Below, in pieces: positions 36,741 to 45,588 of a stretch of 64,000 nucleotides of DNA. Under the pieces are notes generated by a model that worked only from the letters and a program-made list of their open reading frames with translations, did not search any database and was not told where the DNA came from. The stretch lies in NCBI GenBank assembly GCA_947476295.1, contig CANJQC010000003.1, forward strand, positions 1 to 64,000, written 5' to 3'. Source of the stretch: Planctomycetaceae bacterium (GTDB taxonomy: Bacteria; Planctomycetota; Planctomycetia; Planctomycetales; Planctomycetaceae). The stretch's first letter is position 1; every line of letters starts with the position of its first letter. The position numbers and the translations under genes were made by a program.

Positions 36741-37265
36741 ATGGCCCAAAAACAAAATTCGTTCTCTGCAGTTTACGTCGGGAGTTTTGATCCGATTACT
36801 CTTGGGCATCTGGACATCATTCGCCGCGCGTCGAGAATTTTTGAACATGTGACGGTGGGAATCGGCATCAATCCGGACAAAATGTTGTTGTTTTCTGCGG
36901 AAGAACGTCTGTGTCTATGCCGAGAGTCTGTCGCCGAATTCCAAAACGTCGAAGTTCGAACTTTTGACGGGCTGACAGTCGATTTTGTACGCAATTGCAA
37001 CAGTCGAATCTTGCTGCGTGGCGTACGAACTTTGACCGACATGGAACAGGAATTCACGATGACGCTGGCAAATCGTGTGCTGGACGAAGAAATCGAATCT
37101 GTCTTTCTTATGTCCGCCGAGCGATATGCTCACATTTCAAGTTCTCTAATTAAGCAGATTGCCAGAATGGCGAGGGGCAATGTCAGCGAACGATTGAAGG
37201 CGTTTGTTCAACCACGGATCATCGAGGCACTCGTGCAGAAACTGCACGAGCAGGAAATTGTCTAA
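36741..37265 (+). CDS. coaD: Phosphopantetheine adenylyltransferase
   Basis: 174 residues from ATG 36741 (MAQKQNSFSAVYVGSFDP). The nucleotidyltransferase signature GSFDPITLGHLDII (T/HxGH) is at about 14-27. LLRGVRTLTDMEQEF and the C-terminal HISSSLIKQIA motif are the CoaD-specific pantetheine/ATP contacts. The enzyme makes dephospho-CoA from 4'-phosphopantetheine and ATP. Confidence 0.95.
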   Translation: MAQKQNSFSAVYVGSFDPITLGHLDIIRRASRIFEHVTVGIGINPDKMLLFSAEERLCLCRESVAEFQNVEVRTFDGLTVDFVRNCNSRILLRGVRTLTDMEQEFTMTLANRVLDEEIESVFLMSAERYAHISSSLIKQIARMARGNVSERLKAFVQPRIIEALVQKLHEQEIV

Positions 37266-37308
37266 CCGTTGGTCGCAAATTACGTTTTAGATTAAGGGAC
37301 AATACGCA

Positions 37309-37899
37309 ATGGTAAAAACAGCATCTACGATGTTAAGTCTCGGAACTCAGGCTCCGAATTTTTCACTGGTCAATGTCGATGGCAACGCCGTGTCCCGAAC
37401 GGATTTCACGGGCAAGCCGCTGCTGGTTGTCTTTATGTGTAACCACTGTCCGTTCGTCGTTCACATTCGCAGGACTCTGCAGGAATTTGCAGCAGAGTAT
37501 CAAGCGAAGGGTCTGGCGATCGTCGGCATCAGCAGCAATGACGCCGCAGTATTTCCTCAGGATGGCCCGGACCAAATGAAGCACGAAGCGCGAATGGCCG
37601 GATACACGTTTCCATATCTGTTTGATGGAACTCAGGAAGTTGCCAAGGCTTACCATGCAGCCTGCACTCCCGACTTTTTTCTGTTCGACAGAGATCATGG
37701 TCTGGTTTATCGCGGGCAGTTTGATTCCAGTCGGCCAGGAAACGGCCTGCCGGTGACAGGGCAGGATTCGCGAGCGGCCGCCGACGCTGTGCTGGCCGGA
37801 AAACCGGTGTCTGATGAACAACGTCCGAGTATCGGCTGCAACATCAAATGGAGGGCTGGCGGGGAACCGGAATACTTCACCGGAGTTTCTGCAGTTTGA
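37309..37899 (+). CDS. Thioredoxin-fold peroxiredoxin-like (AhpC/TSA family) protein
   Basis: 196 residues. FSLVNVDGNAVSRTDFTGKPLLVVFMCNHCPFVVH shows the redoxin start with a CNHC motif (CxxC) at the position of the resolving/peroxidatic pair. GISSNDAAVFPQDGPDQM and TPDFFLFDRDHGLVYRGQFD are typical of the subgroup common in planctomycetes and Bacteroidetes. There is no signal peptide. It could act as a thiol peroxidase or a thiol-disulfide oxidoreductase. The stop is about 70 bases before the next gene. Confidence 0.82.
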   Translation: MVKTASTMLSLGTQAPNFSLVNVDGNAVSRTDFTGKPLLVVFMCNHCPFVVHIRRTLQEFAAEYQAKGLAIVGISSNDAAVFPQDGPDQMKHEARMAGYTFPYLFDGTQEVAKAYHAACTPDFFLFDRDHGLVYRGQFDSSRPGNGLPVTGQDSRAAADAVLAGKPVSDEQRPSIGCNIKWRAGGEPEYFTGVSAV

Positions 37900-37971
37900 T
37901 ACGGATGACATGTGTATCCGTGGATTCAAATTGCTCCCAAAATTCAAATTCAGCAGAACAGGGAACGTCGA

Positions 37972-38676
37972 ATGGCATCGGATCTGTCGATTGCTTTAAG
38001 TCAACTTCATGGATTGCTGCGGCAACTTGCTGAGGCCGAAGCGGCCTTCGCCGACGGGCCGCGGTCGATCACGGTCTCAGAAAAACAGGTTGCTCAGGCT
38101 GAACAGAAGATTGAAGAACAAAAGGCTGCGATCAAGCAGACACGCAAAACCGCCGACGACCTGAATCTCAAACTGAAAACGAAAGAAGCGGAACTCAAAA
38201 AGCTCCAGGGACAACTCAACGCAGCAACATCCAACAAAGAATTCGACATTTTCAAAGGTCAAATCGCCAGCGTTGGCAGCGAACGGGCAGTACTGGAAAA
38301 CACCGCGTTCGAAGCGATGGAAGAAATTGATGTGGCCCAGGCGGCATTGAAGAAATTGGAAGTTGAACTCAAGAGCCGTCGTCAGGCAGCTCTGACTGTA
38401 CTGGCCGAAGTACAAGCAAGCCGATCTGGTCTGGAGACAACGCTCCAAGAATTGAAGTCGCAGATCGCCGCCGCTGAGAAAGTCATTCCCCCAGGGGAAG
38501 GACTATCGGCCTATCGTCGCCTGCGAATTGCAAACGGTGCCGGTGCATTGGCAGGAATTGAAGATGACTTCTGTGAAGGTTGCAACTGCCGCGTGACCAA
38601 TCAGGATCTTGTCCGCATTCGCACGGGAGAATTCCTCCGCTGCCGTGAATGCAATCGCGGGCTGTATGTCGTGTAA
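37972..38676 (+). CDS. Coiled-coil protein with C-terminal zinc ribbon
   Basis: 234 residues from ATG 37972 (MASDLSIALSQLHGLL). Residues about 20-175 form a long antiparallel coiled coil rich in Gln, Lys and Glu. The C-terminus has a C4 zinc ribbon: CEGCNCRV and FLRCRECNRGLYVV. The architecture matches the CT398/CdsZ-like zinc-ribbon family, members of which bind sigma-54 or FliH-type proteins in some bacteria. That link is known for relatives only. Confidence 0.75.
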   Translation: MASDLSIALSQLHGLLRQLAEAEAAFADGPRSITVSEKQVAQAEQKIEEQKAAIKQTRKTADDLNLKLKTKEAELKKLQGQLNAATSNKEFDIFKGQIASVGSERAVLENTAFEAMEEIDVAQAALKKLEVELKSRRQAALTVLAEVQASRSGLETTLQELKSQIAAAEKVIPPGEGLSAYRRLRIANGAGALAGIEDDFCEGCNCRVTNQDLVRIRTGEFLRCRECNRGLYVV

Positions 38677-38679
38677 CCA

Positions 38680-38980
38680 TATCATCACCAGCGGGAATAC
38701 GTACGACCAAAACACGGCTTCCGGCTGGCGAATAAACTCTCGGAAGCGCGCGAGGAACAGCTGGGTCACAGTTCTTCCCCAGCACAAACGCATCTCCACT
38801 GGTCGCCTGCAGCAGCCCTTCGCAGATTTCGATCGTCGTCGTTTTGCCCGCACCATTTGGCCCGAGAACTCCAAAGCACGTGCCCTGCTCCACCTGCAAA
38901 TCAATCCCCCGCACCGCCTGCACCGGCGGCTTCCCCGGCCACGTGTTCGTCAACTGACGACATTCAATCGCATAGGTCAT
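38680..38980 (-). pseudogene. Relic of an ABC-2 transporter: ATPase N-terminus joined to a permease N-terminus
   Basis: The minus-strand frame from ATG 38980 reads a normal ABC ATPase N-terminus (LQVEQGTCFGVLGPNGAGKT, the Walker A) for about 70 codons to about 38770. Coding potential then shifts to another frame that reads LARFREFIRQPEAVFWSYVFPLV, the usual start of an ABC-2 permease, and stops near 38680. The remainder of both genes is absent. This is best read as a large internal deletion fusing two adjacent transporter genes. It abuts the zinc-ribbon gene tail to tail. Confidence 0.75.
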
Positions 38981-39102
38981 GCAGTGCCAATCTCTTCACT
39001 CGCAGTGGCGAGATGCTTCCGTCCTCGGATTGGTCAGAATTCGGTCCGCTGTGCAATTCCGCAACTATTTTCACACCTTCCGATTTCAGCAGTGCATCGG
39101 TT

Positions 39103-41292
39103 CTACTTTTGCGATTTCCGCGACAGCGCGATGCGGCGGCGGTCGGGGTCGATTTCCATGACCGTGACTTTGACAATGTCGCCCACCCCGACGATCTCAG
39201 ACGGGTCGCGGACAAAGCGGTCGGCCAGTTGCGAGATGTGAATGAGCCCGTCCTGATGCACGCCGATATCCACGAAGGCTCCGAACTTTGTCACGTTCGT
39301 GATAACGCCTTCCAGAATCATGCCGACATGCAGGTCGGAAATTTCATGGATCGATTCAGAAAATGTGGCCACTTTGAATTCGCTGCGTGGATCCCGACCG
39401 GGGCGGGCAAGTTCGTGCAGGACATCTCGAACCGTGAATTCACCGGCGTCTGCGGAAATCAGATCGGCGAGGTTTAAGCTTGTGATGAGTGTCTCATTGC
39501 CGATCAGCGTCTTCACGTCTGTCTTCAGGTTCGTGGCCATCTTCTTGACGAGCGGATATTGTTCCGGATGCACGGCGGAATTGTCGAGCGGCTGAATGCC
39601 GTCGCGGATGCGCAGAAATCCGGCTGCCTGTTCAAATGCTTTCTGGCCGAAACGCGGCACTTTGAGCAGTTCGCTGCGGGACTTGAACGCTCCGTGTTCA
39701 TTACGGAACGCCACGATCCGTTTCGCCAGTACGGCACCTATCCCCGCGACATAGGACAGCAGCGACGGGCTGGCGGTGTTCGCATCGACTCCGACGGAAT
39801 TCACGCACGATTCCACTTCGCGATCGAGTGCCTTTTTCAGCATCGTCTGATCGACGTCATGCTGGTACTGCCCGACGCCAATGGACTGCGGATCGATTTT
39901 CACAAGTTCTGACAATGGATCCTGCAGGCGATGGGCGATACTCACCGCGCCGCGAACCGTCACGTCCAGATCGGGATACTCTTCAATCGCTGTTTCGCTG
40001 GCGGAATAGACTGAGGCACCAGCTTCATTCACAACGACTTTCGTTGTCTTCAATCCATGCTGACGGATCAGATCGGACACGAATCGATCGGTTTCGCGCG
40101 AGGCGGTCCCGTTGCCAATCGAGATGAGTGTGGCTTTATAATCGCGAATCAGCCTCAGCAGCGTGGCACCGGCTTTTTCTTTTTCTTCGCGTGGTGGCGT
40201 CGGGTAAATGGTTTCGCTGCTCAGAAATTGACCGGTTTCGTCCACCACAGCAACCTTGCAACCTGTGCGGAAACCAGGATCGATGCCGATGGTGACCTGC
40301 GGACCTGCGGGAGATGCCATGAGCAGATCTCGCATGTTCTTCGCAAAGACCTGCACCGCTTCTGCGTCCGCCTTTTCCTTCAGTTGCTGCATGAGCACAC
40401 TTTCGCCAGCCGGACGGAGCAGGCGTTTGTAGCAGTCCGCGACGGTCTCTTCGAGTTCCGTGCGAAATTCAAAGTTCGGGTTTTTGATGAGTCTGGATTT
40501 GAGATGCCTCTGGTGCATTTCATCGTCCATCGACAGACTTACGCGCAAGATGCCTTCTGCTTCACCACGCTGCATGGCCAGAAAACGATGGGCGGGCATT
40601 TTGGAAACTCGTTCGTGACAGTCAAAGTAGTTTTCAAATTTACAGCCCTCTTCCGCTTTGCCCTTTTTGACAGAGGAAACCAATTCGCCCCGCTGAACCT
40701 GCTCGACAATCCATTGGCGGTTGGCTGGTGTTTCAGCCCATGTTTCCGCCACGATGTCGCAGGCTCCACGAATCGCGGCTTCCTCATCAGCTACGTCTTT
40801 TTCAGGATTGACGAATGCTTTGATCGCGTCTCTTCGAGTTCCCCCGAGTCGTTGTTGCCCCAACAGGATGTCGGCGAGCGGCTGCAGGCCACGTTCCCGC
40901 GCCATGGCAGCGCGAGTTCTCTTTCTGGGACGATACGGAAGATAAAGATCTTCCAGCACGCGACTGTCGGTACACTGTTCGATTTGAATTCTCAGCGCCG
41001 GTGTCAGTTGTCCCTGTTCGGCAATCGTCTTGAGGATCGTATTCTTTCGAGCCGCCAGTTCGCGTGCCCGGGCAAGCATGTCTTCGATGGCTCGAAGCTG
41101 GCGTTCGTCCAGTCCTCGCGTGGCTTCTTTGCGATATCGGGCGATGAACGGGATTGTGTTGCCGTCTTCCAGCAACCGGACGGCACCTTCAATTTGGCCC
41201 CCGGCAACGTTGAGTTCAGTCGCAACCTGTCGGCAGAAATCTTCGACGCTGAATACGAAACCAACGGCATCGCGTGTCTGGTCACTGCTCAT
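39103..41292 (-). CDS. tex: Tex-family RNA-binding transcription accessory protein
   Basis: 729 residues from ATG 41292 (MSSDQTRDAVG). The Tex core is complete: N-terminal helical region with FIARYRKEATRGLDERQLR, RKRTRAAMARERGLQPLAD, the YqgF-like domain (IGIDPGFRTGCKVAVVD, about 330), the helix-hairpin-helix region (GIGAVLAKRIVAFRNEHGAF, VPRFGQKAFEQAAGFLRI) and a C-terminal S1 domain (GMILEGVITNVTKFGAFVDIGVHQDGLIHIS). Tex affects transcription and RNA metabolism. tRNA-Leu lies upstream on the same strand. Confidence 0.96.
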   Translation of the reverse strand: MSSDQTRDAVGFVFSVEDFCRQVATELNVAGGQIEGAVRLLEDGNTIPFIARYRKEATRGLDERQLRAIEDMLARARELAARKNTILKTIAEQGQLTPALRIQIEQCTDSRVLEDLYLPYRPRKRTRAAMARERGLQPLADILLGQQRLGGTRRDAIKAFVNPEKDVADEEAAIRGACDIVAETWAETPANRQWIVEQVQRGELVSSVKKGKAEEGCKFENYFDCHERVSKMPAHRFLAMQRGEAEGILRVSLSMDDEMHQRHLKSRLIKNPNFEFRTELEETVADCYKRLLRPAGESVLMQQLKEKADAEAVQVFAKNMRDLLMASPAGPQVTIGIDPGFRTGCKVAVVDETGQFLSSETIYPTPPREEKEKAGATLLRLIRDYKATLISIGNGTASRETDRFVSDLIRQHGLKTTKVVVNEAGASVYSASETAIEEYPDLDVTVRGAVSIAHRLQDPLSELVKIDPQSIGVGQYQHDVDQTMLKKALDREVESCVNSVGVDANTASPSLLSYVAGIGAVLAKRIVAFRNEHGAFKSRSELLKVPRFGQKAFEQAAGFLRIRDGIQPLDNSAVHPEQYPLVKKMATNLKTDVKTLIGNETLITSLNLADLISADAGEFTVRDVLHELARPGRDPRSEFKVATFSESIHEISDLHVGMILEGVITNVTKFGAFVDIGVHQDGLIHISQLADRFVRDPSEIVGVGDIVKVTVMEIDPDRRRIALSRKSQK

Positions 41293-41373
41293 ATTCTGTC
41301 CATCCTTGCAAAGTGGGCAGCGCAAAAAATGAGGCTGTGATTCGAAAACCACAGCCTCAAACAGAGGGGAATT

Positions 41374-41454
41374 GCGGTAGACAGGACTTGAACCTGCACG
41401 GGTTGCCCCACACGCCCCTCAAGCGTGCGCGTCTGCCAATTTCGCCACTACCGC
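41374..41454 (-). tRNA. tRNA-Leu, anticodon GAG
   Basis: Read on the minus strand, GCGGTAG at 5' pairs with CTACCGC at 3'. The D-arm (GGCGAAATTGGCAGAC), the anticodon stem CACGC/GCGTG with loop TTGAGGG giving anticodon GAG, the enlarged variable arm (TGGGGCAACCCG) and the T-arm (GTTCAAGT) follow in order. The discriminator base is A, as in tRNA-Leu. The 3' CCA is not encoded. Confidence 0.95.
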
Positions 41455-41725
41455 AAAGCTACTGAATTTTCGGAACATAAGTTTTAACATGTTGACCGGC
41501 CGAGGAAGCCCGTCGAACCCAGTGTTAAGCCACGAATTCGCCGCGAAGGATACCAACCGACGAACCACAGATTCAAGCCGACACGCAGGACAACCTGAGT
41601 AGCCCTCAAATTCCCGCATTTTGCTGCGTCAGAATCACCATAAATGGCCACTTCAGGTTCGTCGGCGAATTATCTGCCTCAAATTCATCCTGATCCGTTC
41701 TGGTGAAGGCGTTGCGTGCCCAGTG

Positions 41726-42145
41726 TCAGCCGTCTTCAAATCCATCGAGCCCCGTAATTTCATCGGTATAGGTCGCAATCCGGAAAACGATCTCCGTAGC
41801 GTCACCACGCTGAATCATGTGTTCGGCCTCAAGCACATCAATCAGGTGATTCACAAACCGCCCGAAATCGCTACGTGTGATACCTAGATGTTGGTGGATG
41901 TGAGCAAGGTTCAAGGGTTCAATGAGGGCTGGGCCATCCAGAACGGCGTTGAAGAACAATTTCTGCATATGTTTCAGCCGATCGATGGTAGCTTGCTGGA
42001 AAAAAATCCGCAGCTCCGGATCATTGAGCACCCGGCTGTAGAATTTTTCCACCAGGGAATCGATCGCTTCGGCTCCGCCAATCCGGTCAAACAGCGTGCG
42101 GTGGTGCAGGCATGATCGACAACTTTCTGCGAATATCGATAACAA
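41726..42145 (-). CDS. Group I truncated haemoglobin
   Basis: 139 residues. TLFDRIGGAEAIDSLVEKFYSRVLNDPELRIFF is the usual start of a group I 2/2 globin, followed by KHMQKLFFNAVLDGP and LNLAHIHQHLGITRSDFGRFVNHLIDVL, where the HxHLGI histidine is the proximal heme ligand. The product would bind O2 or NO. The first 15 residues before TLFDRIGG are not typical, so the true start is uncertain. It is divergent from the flagellar operon. Confidence 0.88.
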   Translation of the reverse strand: MLSIFAESCRSCLHHRTLFDRIGGAEAIDSLVEKFYSRVLNDPELRIFFQQATIDRLKHMQKLFFNAVLDGPALIEPLNLAHIHQHLGITRSDFGRFVNHLIDVLEAEHMIQRGDATEIVFRIATYTDEITGLDGFEDG

Positions 42146-42556
42146 GGCTGTGTCACTGGATAAAACACGAAGTGAGCTTCATCGTACTTGAGTTTTGGAA
42201 CGTCGGAAAGCTTGCCCGTGGGTTGAGGCACGTCTTTTGGCCTTTTTCAGTGCATCAACCGCTTCCATCATAAGTTGAGGTTACATTGCCTTGCCACTAG
42301 CACTTTCCGGTTGCCTCAATACGCAGGCTGTGATCGCATACTCAGCATCGTGTCATGTTGAACATTCTAACGGTCCGCCACGTCGGGCGACGCGCGTGCA
42401 TCAATGAATCGAGTTTGAAGGATCAAACATGCAAACACGAGTGGTGCAACTACTGCGGCGAGGGTTTCCCCTGGTTCCGTGCGTGGTAGCACTCTGTTGG
42501 AGTTGGCTTTGGTAACTGAGGTAAGGTTTGCGGGATATTCAGATTGTAGTGCCCCC
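42146..42556. other. Divergent region between the haemoglobin gene and the flagellar operon
   Basis: These 411 bases must carry the flagellar operon promoter. A frame starting at GTG 42479 fuses to FlgB but has no flagellar similarity. I looked for sigma-54 (-24/-12) and sigma-28 sites: TAGCAC...TTGC near 42298 has the wrong spacing and lacks the key G, and no sigma-28 site was convincing. Confidence 0.5.
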
Positions 42557-42946
42557 ATGTCGCCAGCCGATGCCGACGATATGCAGTCTCTCAATTCACA
42601 ATTCGATCTGCTTGGTCGCCTCATCGACGCCACCGAAGTGCGTCATCGAGCGATCAGCAACAATATCGCTAATGTCAATACGCCCAATTACAGGCGAATG
42701 GATGTTGAGTTTGAACAGCAACTTGCGCGAGAATTGTCCCGACAGGAACACACAAACGGGAGTTCCCTGATCACTGCACAGCCGGAAATGGTAGTCACGC
42801 CGGGTCTGACTGCTCGAGCGGATGGGAACAACGTGGATATTGATCGCGAGATCGGACAATTGAATAAGAATGCGATGTTGCAGCAAACCTACGTTCAATT
42901 GCTCAGCACTTACCTGGAACAAATGCGTCTTGCCATCCAGGGCTAA
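42557..42946 (+). CDS. flgB: Flagellar basal-body rod protein FlgB
   Basis: 130 residues from ATG 42557; ATG 42581 (MQSLNSQFDLLGRLIDATEVRH) is an equally good start. RHRAISNNIANVNTPNYRRMDVEF is the rod/hook family signature, and the C-terminus MLQQTYVQLLSTYLEQMRLAIQG is the family helix. FlgB is the proximal rod part that contacts the MS ring/FliE. It opens the flagellar operon. Confidence 0.93.
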   Translation: MSPADADDMQSLNSQFDLLGRLIDATEVRHRAISNNIANVNTPNYRRMDVEFEQQLARELSRQEHTNGSSLITAQPEMVVTPGLTARADGNNVDIDREIGQLNKNAMLQQTYVQLLSTYLEQMRLAIQG

Positions 42947-43006
42947 ATAAACAGATCTTGTTGACACTGAATTCAAATCAGTACCAGTTGGAAAGGAGGC
43001 CCATCG

Positions 43007-43444
43007 ATGTCAATGAATCAAATCCTGTCCGGAATGGATATTAGTGCATCCGGATTGACGGGGGAGCGTCTGCGGATGGAAGTGGCCGCGAACAACATCG
43101 CCAATCAACATTCCACTAGAACTGCTCAGGGGGGGGCCTATCAGCGGCAGCAGGTCACATTCGCCGCTGCGATGGCACAACACGGTGCAGGGTCCGCACA
43201 GGATCTGAAAGGCGTGACGGTCGTTGGTGTTTCCAGCGACACGACGCCTGGCGAAAGCATCTTCGATCCAGGTCATCCCGACGCCGATGAAACGGGCCAT
43301 GTGCAGCAGTCAAACGTTAATCTTCCGCATGAGATGGTAGATCTTGTCACAGCCAGCCGCGCTTACGAAGCCAATCTGAAGTCCCTCGAGACATTTCGTC
43401 AAATGGCCGAACAAGCTCTGTCTCTGCTGCGAGGTCTGCGCTGA
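43007..43444 (+). CDS. flgC: Flagellar basal-body rod protein FlgC
   Basis: 145 residues with a strong GGAAAGGAGG ribosome-binding site. The N-terminal MDISASGLTGERLRMEVAANNIANQHS and C-terminal VNLPHEMVDLVTASRAYEANLKSLETFRQMAEQAL motifs are typical. It is a proximal rod protein. Its stop overlaps the FliE start by one base, so the genes are translationally coupled. Confidence 0.95.
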   Translation: MSMNQILSGMDISASGLTGERLRMEVAANNIANQHSTRTAQGGAYQRQQVTFAAAMAQHGAGSAQDLKGVTVVGVSSDTTPGESIFDPGHPDADETGHVQQSNVNLPHEMVDLVTASRAYEANLKSLETFRQMAEQALSLLRGLR

Positions 43445-43749
43445 TGTCACTGCAATCAATTAGTGCTCCTGGTAGTCTGCCGCAGTCGATTCAAAATCCC
43501 GCGCGGGACACAAAATCGGCGAACGGCGACATGCCGTTCGCAGATATGGTCAAAGGTCTGATTACGGAAACGAATCAGGAACAGCTCAAGTCACAGGACG
43601 GTGTGCGGCAATTGATTGCGGGAGAGACGGAAAGCATTCACGACGTTGTGCTGACCACTTCCCGAGCAGATCTGGCGTTTCGACTGATGATGGAGATTCG
43701 GAATCGCCTGATCGCGTCGTATCAGGAAGTGATGAGGATGCAGGTGTAG
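43444..43749 (+). CDS. fliE: Flagellar hook-basal body complex protein FliE
   Basis: 101 residues. The C-terminal half (DGVRQLIAGETESIHDVVLTTSRADLAFRLMMEIRNRLIASYQEVMRMQV) is the conserved FliE domain that links the rod to the MS ring; the N-terminal 40 residues are low-complexity. The start overlaps the flgC stop (TGATG). Confidence 0.9.
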   Translation: MSLQSISAPGSLPQSIQNPARDTKSANGDMPFADMVKGLITETNQEQLKSQDGVRQLIAGETESIHDVVLTTSRADLAFRLMMEIRNRLIASYQEVMRMQV

Positions 43750-43825
43750 TCAAGTTCGTTCAGAATCTGATGATGACACTCCGTCAAGGCGACAGGGCTT
43801 AGTCGAGCGAACAGGGGATTAAACA

Positions 43826-45469
43826 ATGGCTTTCTGGATCACGTTACGAGACCAACTGCTCGCATTGTGGAATCGCTGGACGATTGCGCAGCGAGTTGGG
43901 TTTTCTGCGGCGGCCGTGGCGTGTGTATCGGCGATCGTCGGTACCATGATCTGGGCCGCACAGCCGGATTACGTCGTGATTGCCGGACAGCTGACTCCTC
44001 AACGATCGACGGAAATCGCGGGCATTCTGGACACAGAACAGATTCGATACAGTTTGAATTTTTCCGGCTCAGCCGTTTCAGTTCCCAGCAGCGACGTGGC
44101 CAAAGCTCGAATGGCGCTGGCATCGATCTTAAGTCCGGAAAATGAAGCTGATGTTCCGGCTGCCGGACTGTTTCCCGGTTCGCCTGGAGAGGAAGAAGAT
44201 CGTCGCCGTGCTGGTCTTGAGAAGCAGATTGAACGTGCCATTAAGCAGATCCGCGGGATTGTCTCGGCGACCGTCAAAGTGAGTCGCCCTAACCCCAGTC
44301 CGTTCGTGACGGATCAGTCTCCTGTCACCGCCGCCGTCGTGATCGAACCACGGGCTGGCGACATTATTTCGGCGAGTACAGCCAACTCGATCATCGCCGT
44401 CGTCGCCGGTTCTGTTCCTGGGCTGACAACTGACAACATTGTGATGACCGATACAAACGGGCGACAATTCGGCGGTGGCGCTGGTATGGAGAGCGAACTG
44501 GCGTATCAACTCAACTATCGTCAGCAAAAAGAAGCCTATTTCGTGCAGCGAATTGAAAGTCATCTGAATCGGATTCGAGGCGTGCAGGCTTCGGTTGTTG
44601 TGGCAGCGGAAATCGACTTCAATCAACGCACAACGACCAACAGCAAGATTGATTCGGAGAGCAAAGTCAAACTCACTTCGAGACTTAATTCGGTAGTAAC
44701 AAAAGGTCCAAAAATTGCTCCTGCTGGAGGTGTCGGAGGAGTCACCGGTGAGGCTTCGAACACTCCCGCCGGTCCCAAGATGCCGGATGACAATACTGGA
44801 AGTTCCACGTCGGAAGACATCGACGAGACCTTTGCGTACCCCGAATCGCAGGAAACGATCACATTCACTGGCGGCGATATCGTTCGGCTGAGTGTTTCAG
44901 CAGTCGTAGATCTCACAAATGCCACTGAAGCTGCATCTGATAATCCGGAGAACACTGGCACGGCGACTCCTCCGGCTGCCACGCTCACAAAAGATGACAT
45001 CGAGAATCTAATCAAGAGTGCTGTCGGCTTCAGTCAAACTCGCGACGATCAGATTGAAGTGATTCTGGCTGCCCTAGAGCCGTTCGAAACGACGGAACCA
45101 GCTACTCCTAGCTTCGTTTGGGAAAAGTGGCAGCCGCTGCTTCAGTCAGTATCTCTTGGACTGGCGGCGATGCTTGCGTTCCTGATTGGCATGATGCTGA
45201 TGAAACGCATGAAACCGATCGTCATTCCCGAAGCTACAGGACGCGGTGTTTCACTCGCAGACGCGCGTCGGCTGGCAACAATTTCTGCACAGGCAAAGGC
45301 ACACCCTGAAGTGGTTGCAAGCATACTTACAGCATGGCTCAATGAGCAGGAAGCCAACGCTGCGGATGGGAAGTCCGAGACCTCGACTGGCATTCTCCGC
45401 ACGCCGTCTGCCACGGTGGGCGGCGTGTCGGGAGCGAAATCAGTGAATCCGGTCGCGAGGGCGGCATAG
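43826..45469 (+). CDS. fliF: Flagellar MS-ring protein FliF
   Basis: 547 residues, normal length. TM helix 1 (about 22-45), then ring-building motifs with proteobacterial-like order: QIRYSLNFSGSAVSVPSSDVAKARMALA, GLEKQIERAIKQIRGIVSATVKVS, NYRQQKEAYFVQRIESHLNRIRGVQASVVVAAEIDF. A low-complexity Pro/Gly/Thr loop (about 295-350) is followed by TM helix 2 (about 435-458) and a C-terminal tail for FliG binding. It assembles the MS ring in the inner membrane. Confidence 0.93.
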   Translation: MAFWITLRDQLLALWNRWTIAQRVGFSAAAVACVSAIVGTMIWAAQPDYVVIAGQLTPQRSTEIAGILDTEQIRYSLNFSGSAVSVPSSDVAKARMALASILSPENEADVPAAGLFPGSPGEEEDRRRAGLEKQIERAIKQIRGIVSATVKVSRPNPSPFVTDQSPVTAAVVIEPRAGDIISASTANSIIAVVAGSVPGLTTDNIVMTDTNGRQFGGGAGMESELAYQLNYRQQKEAYFVQRIESHLNRIRGVQASVVVAAEIDFNQRTTTNSKIDSESKVKLTSRLNSVVTKGPKIAPAGGVGGVTGEASNTPAGPKMPDDNTGSSTSEDIDETFAYPESQETITFTGGDIVRLSVSAVVDLTNATEAASDNPENTGTATPPAATLTKDDIENLIKSAVGFSQTRDDQIEVILAALEPFETTEPATPSFVWEKWQPLLQSVSLGLAAMLAFLIGMMLMKRMKPIVIPEATGRGVSLADARRLATISAQAKAHPEVVASILTAWLNEQEANAADGKSETSTGILRTPSATVGGVSGAKSVNPVARAA

Positions 45470-45487
45470 TACGGTGTAGAGTCAGTC

Positions 45488-45569
45488 GTGGGGCGGGCTT
45501 CCAGCGTGCCATTCATTTCTGACCAACTTGTGTTCAAGACAAATTTTGCAGGCTGGAAGCCTGCCCCAT
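45488..45569. repeat. Inverted-repeat element between fliF and fliG
   Basis: The left arm at 45488-45510 (core GGGCTTCCAGCGTGC) and right arm 45548-45569 (core GCTGGAAGCCTGCCCC) are reverse complements at about 19 of 22 positions around a loop of 37 bases. It is inside the operon, so the transcript would carry a strong hairpin. Confidence 0.75.
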
Positions 45570-45588
45570 AGTCAACCACGGACGGAAA

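Noticed and set aside
40057..41340. Long plus-strand frame of 427 codons
   Set aside because: It lies entirely antisense to tex, which has a complete family match; the antisense product has no motif.
42146..42231. Alternative upstream frame (41974-42231) as an extension of the haemoglobin
   Set aside because: It is in a different frame and the globin domain is complete in the chosen frame.
42290..42325. Possible sigma-54 promoter before flgB (TAGCAC...TTGC)
   Set aside because: Seven instead of five bases between the boxes and the key G of TGGCAC is missing.
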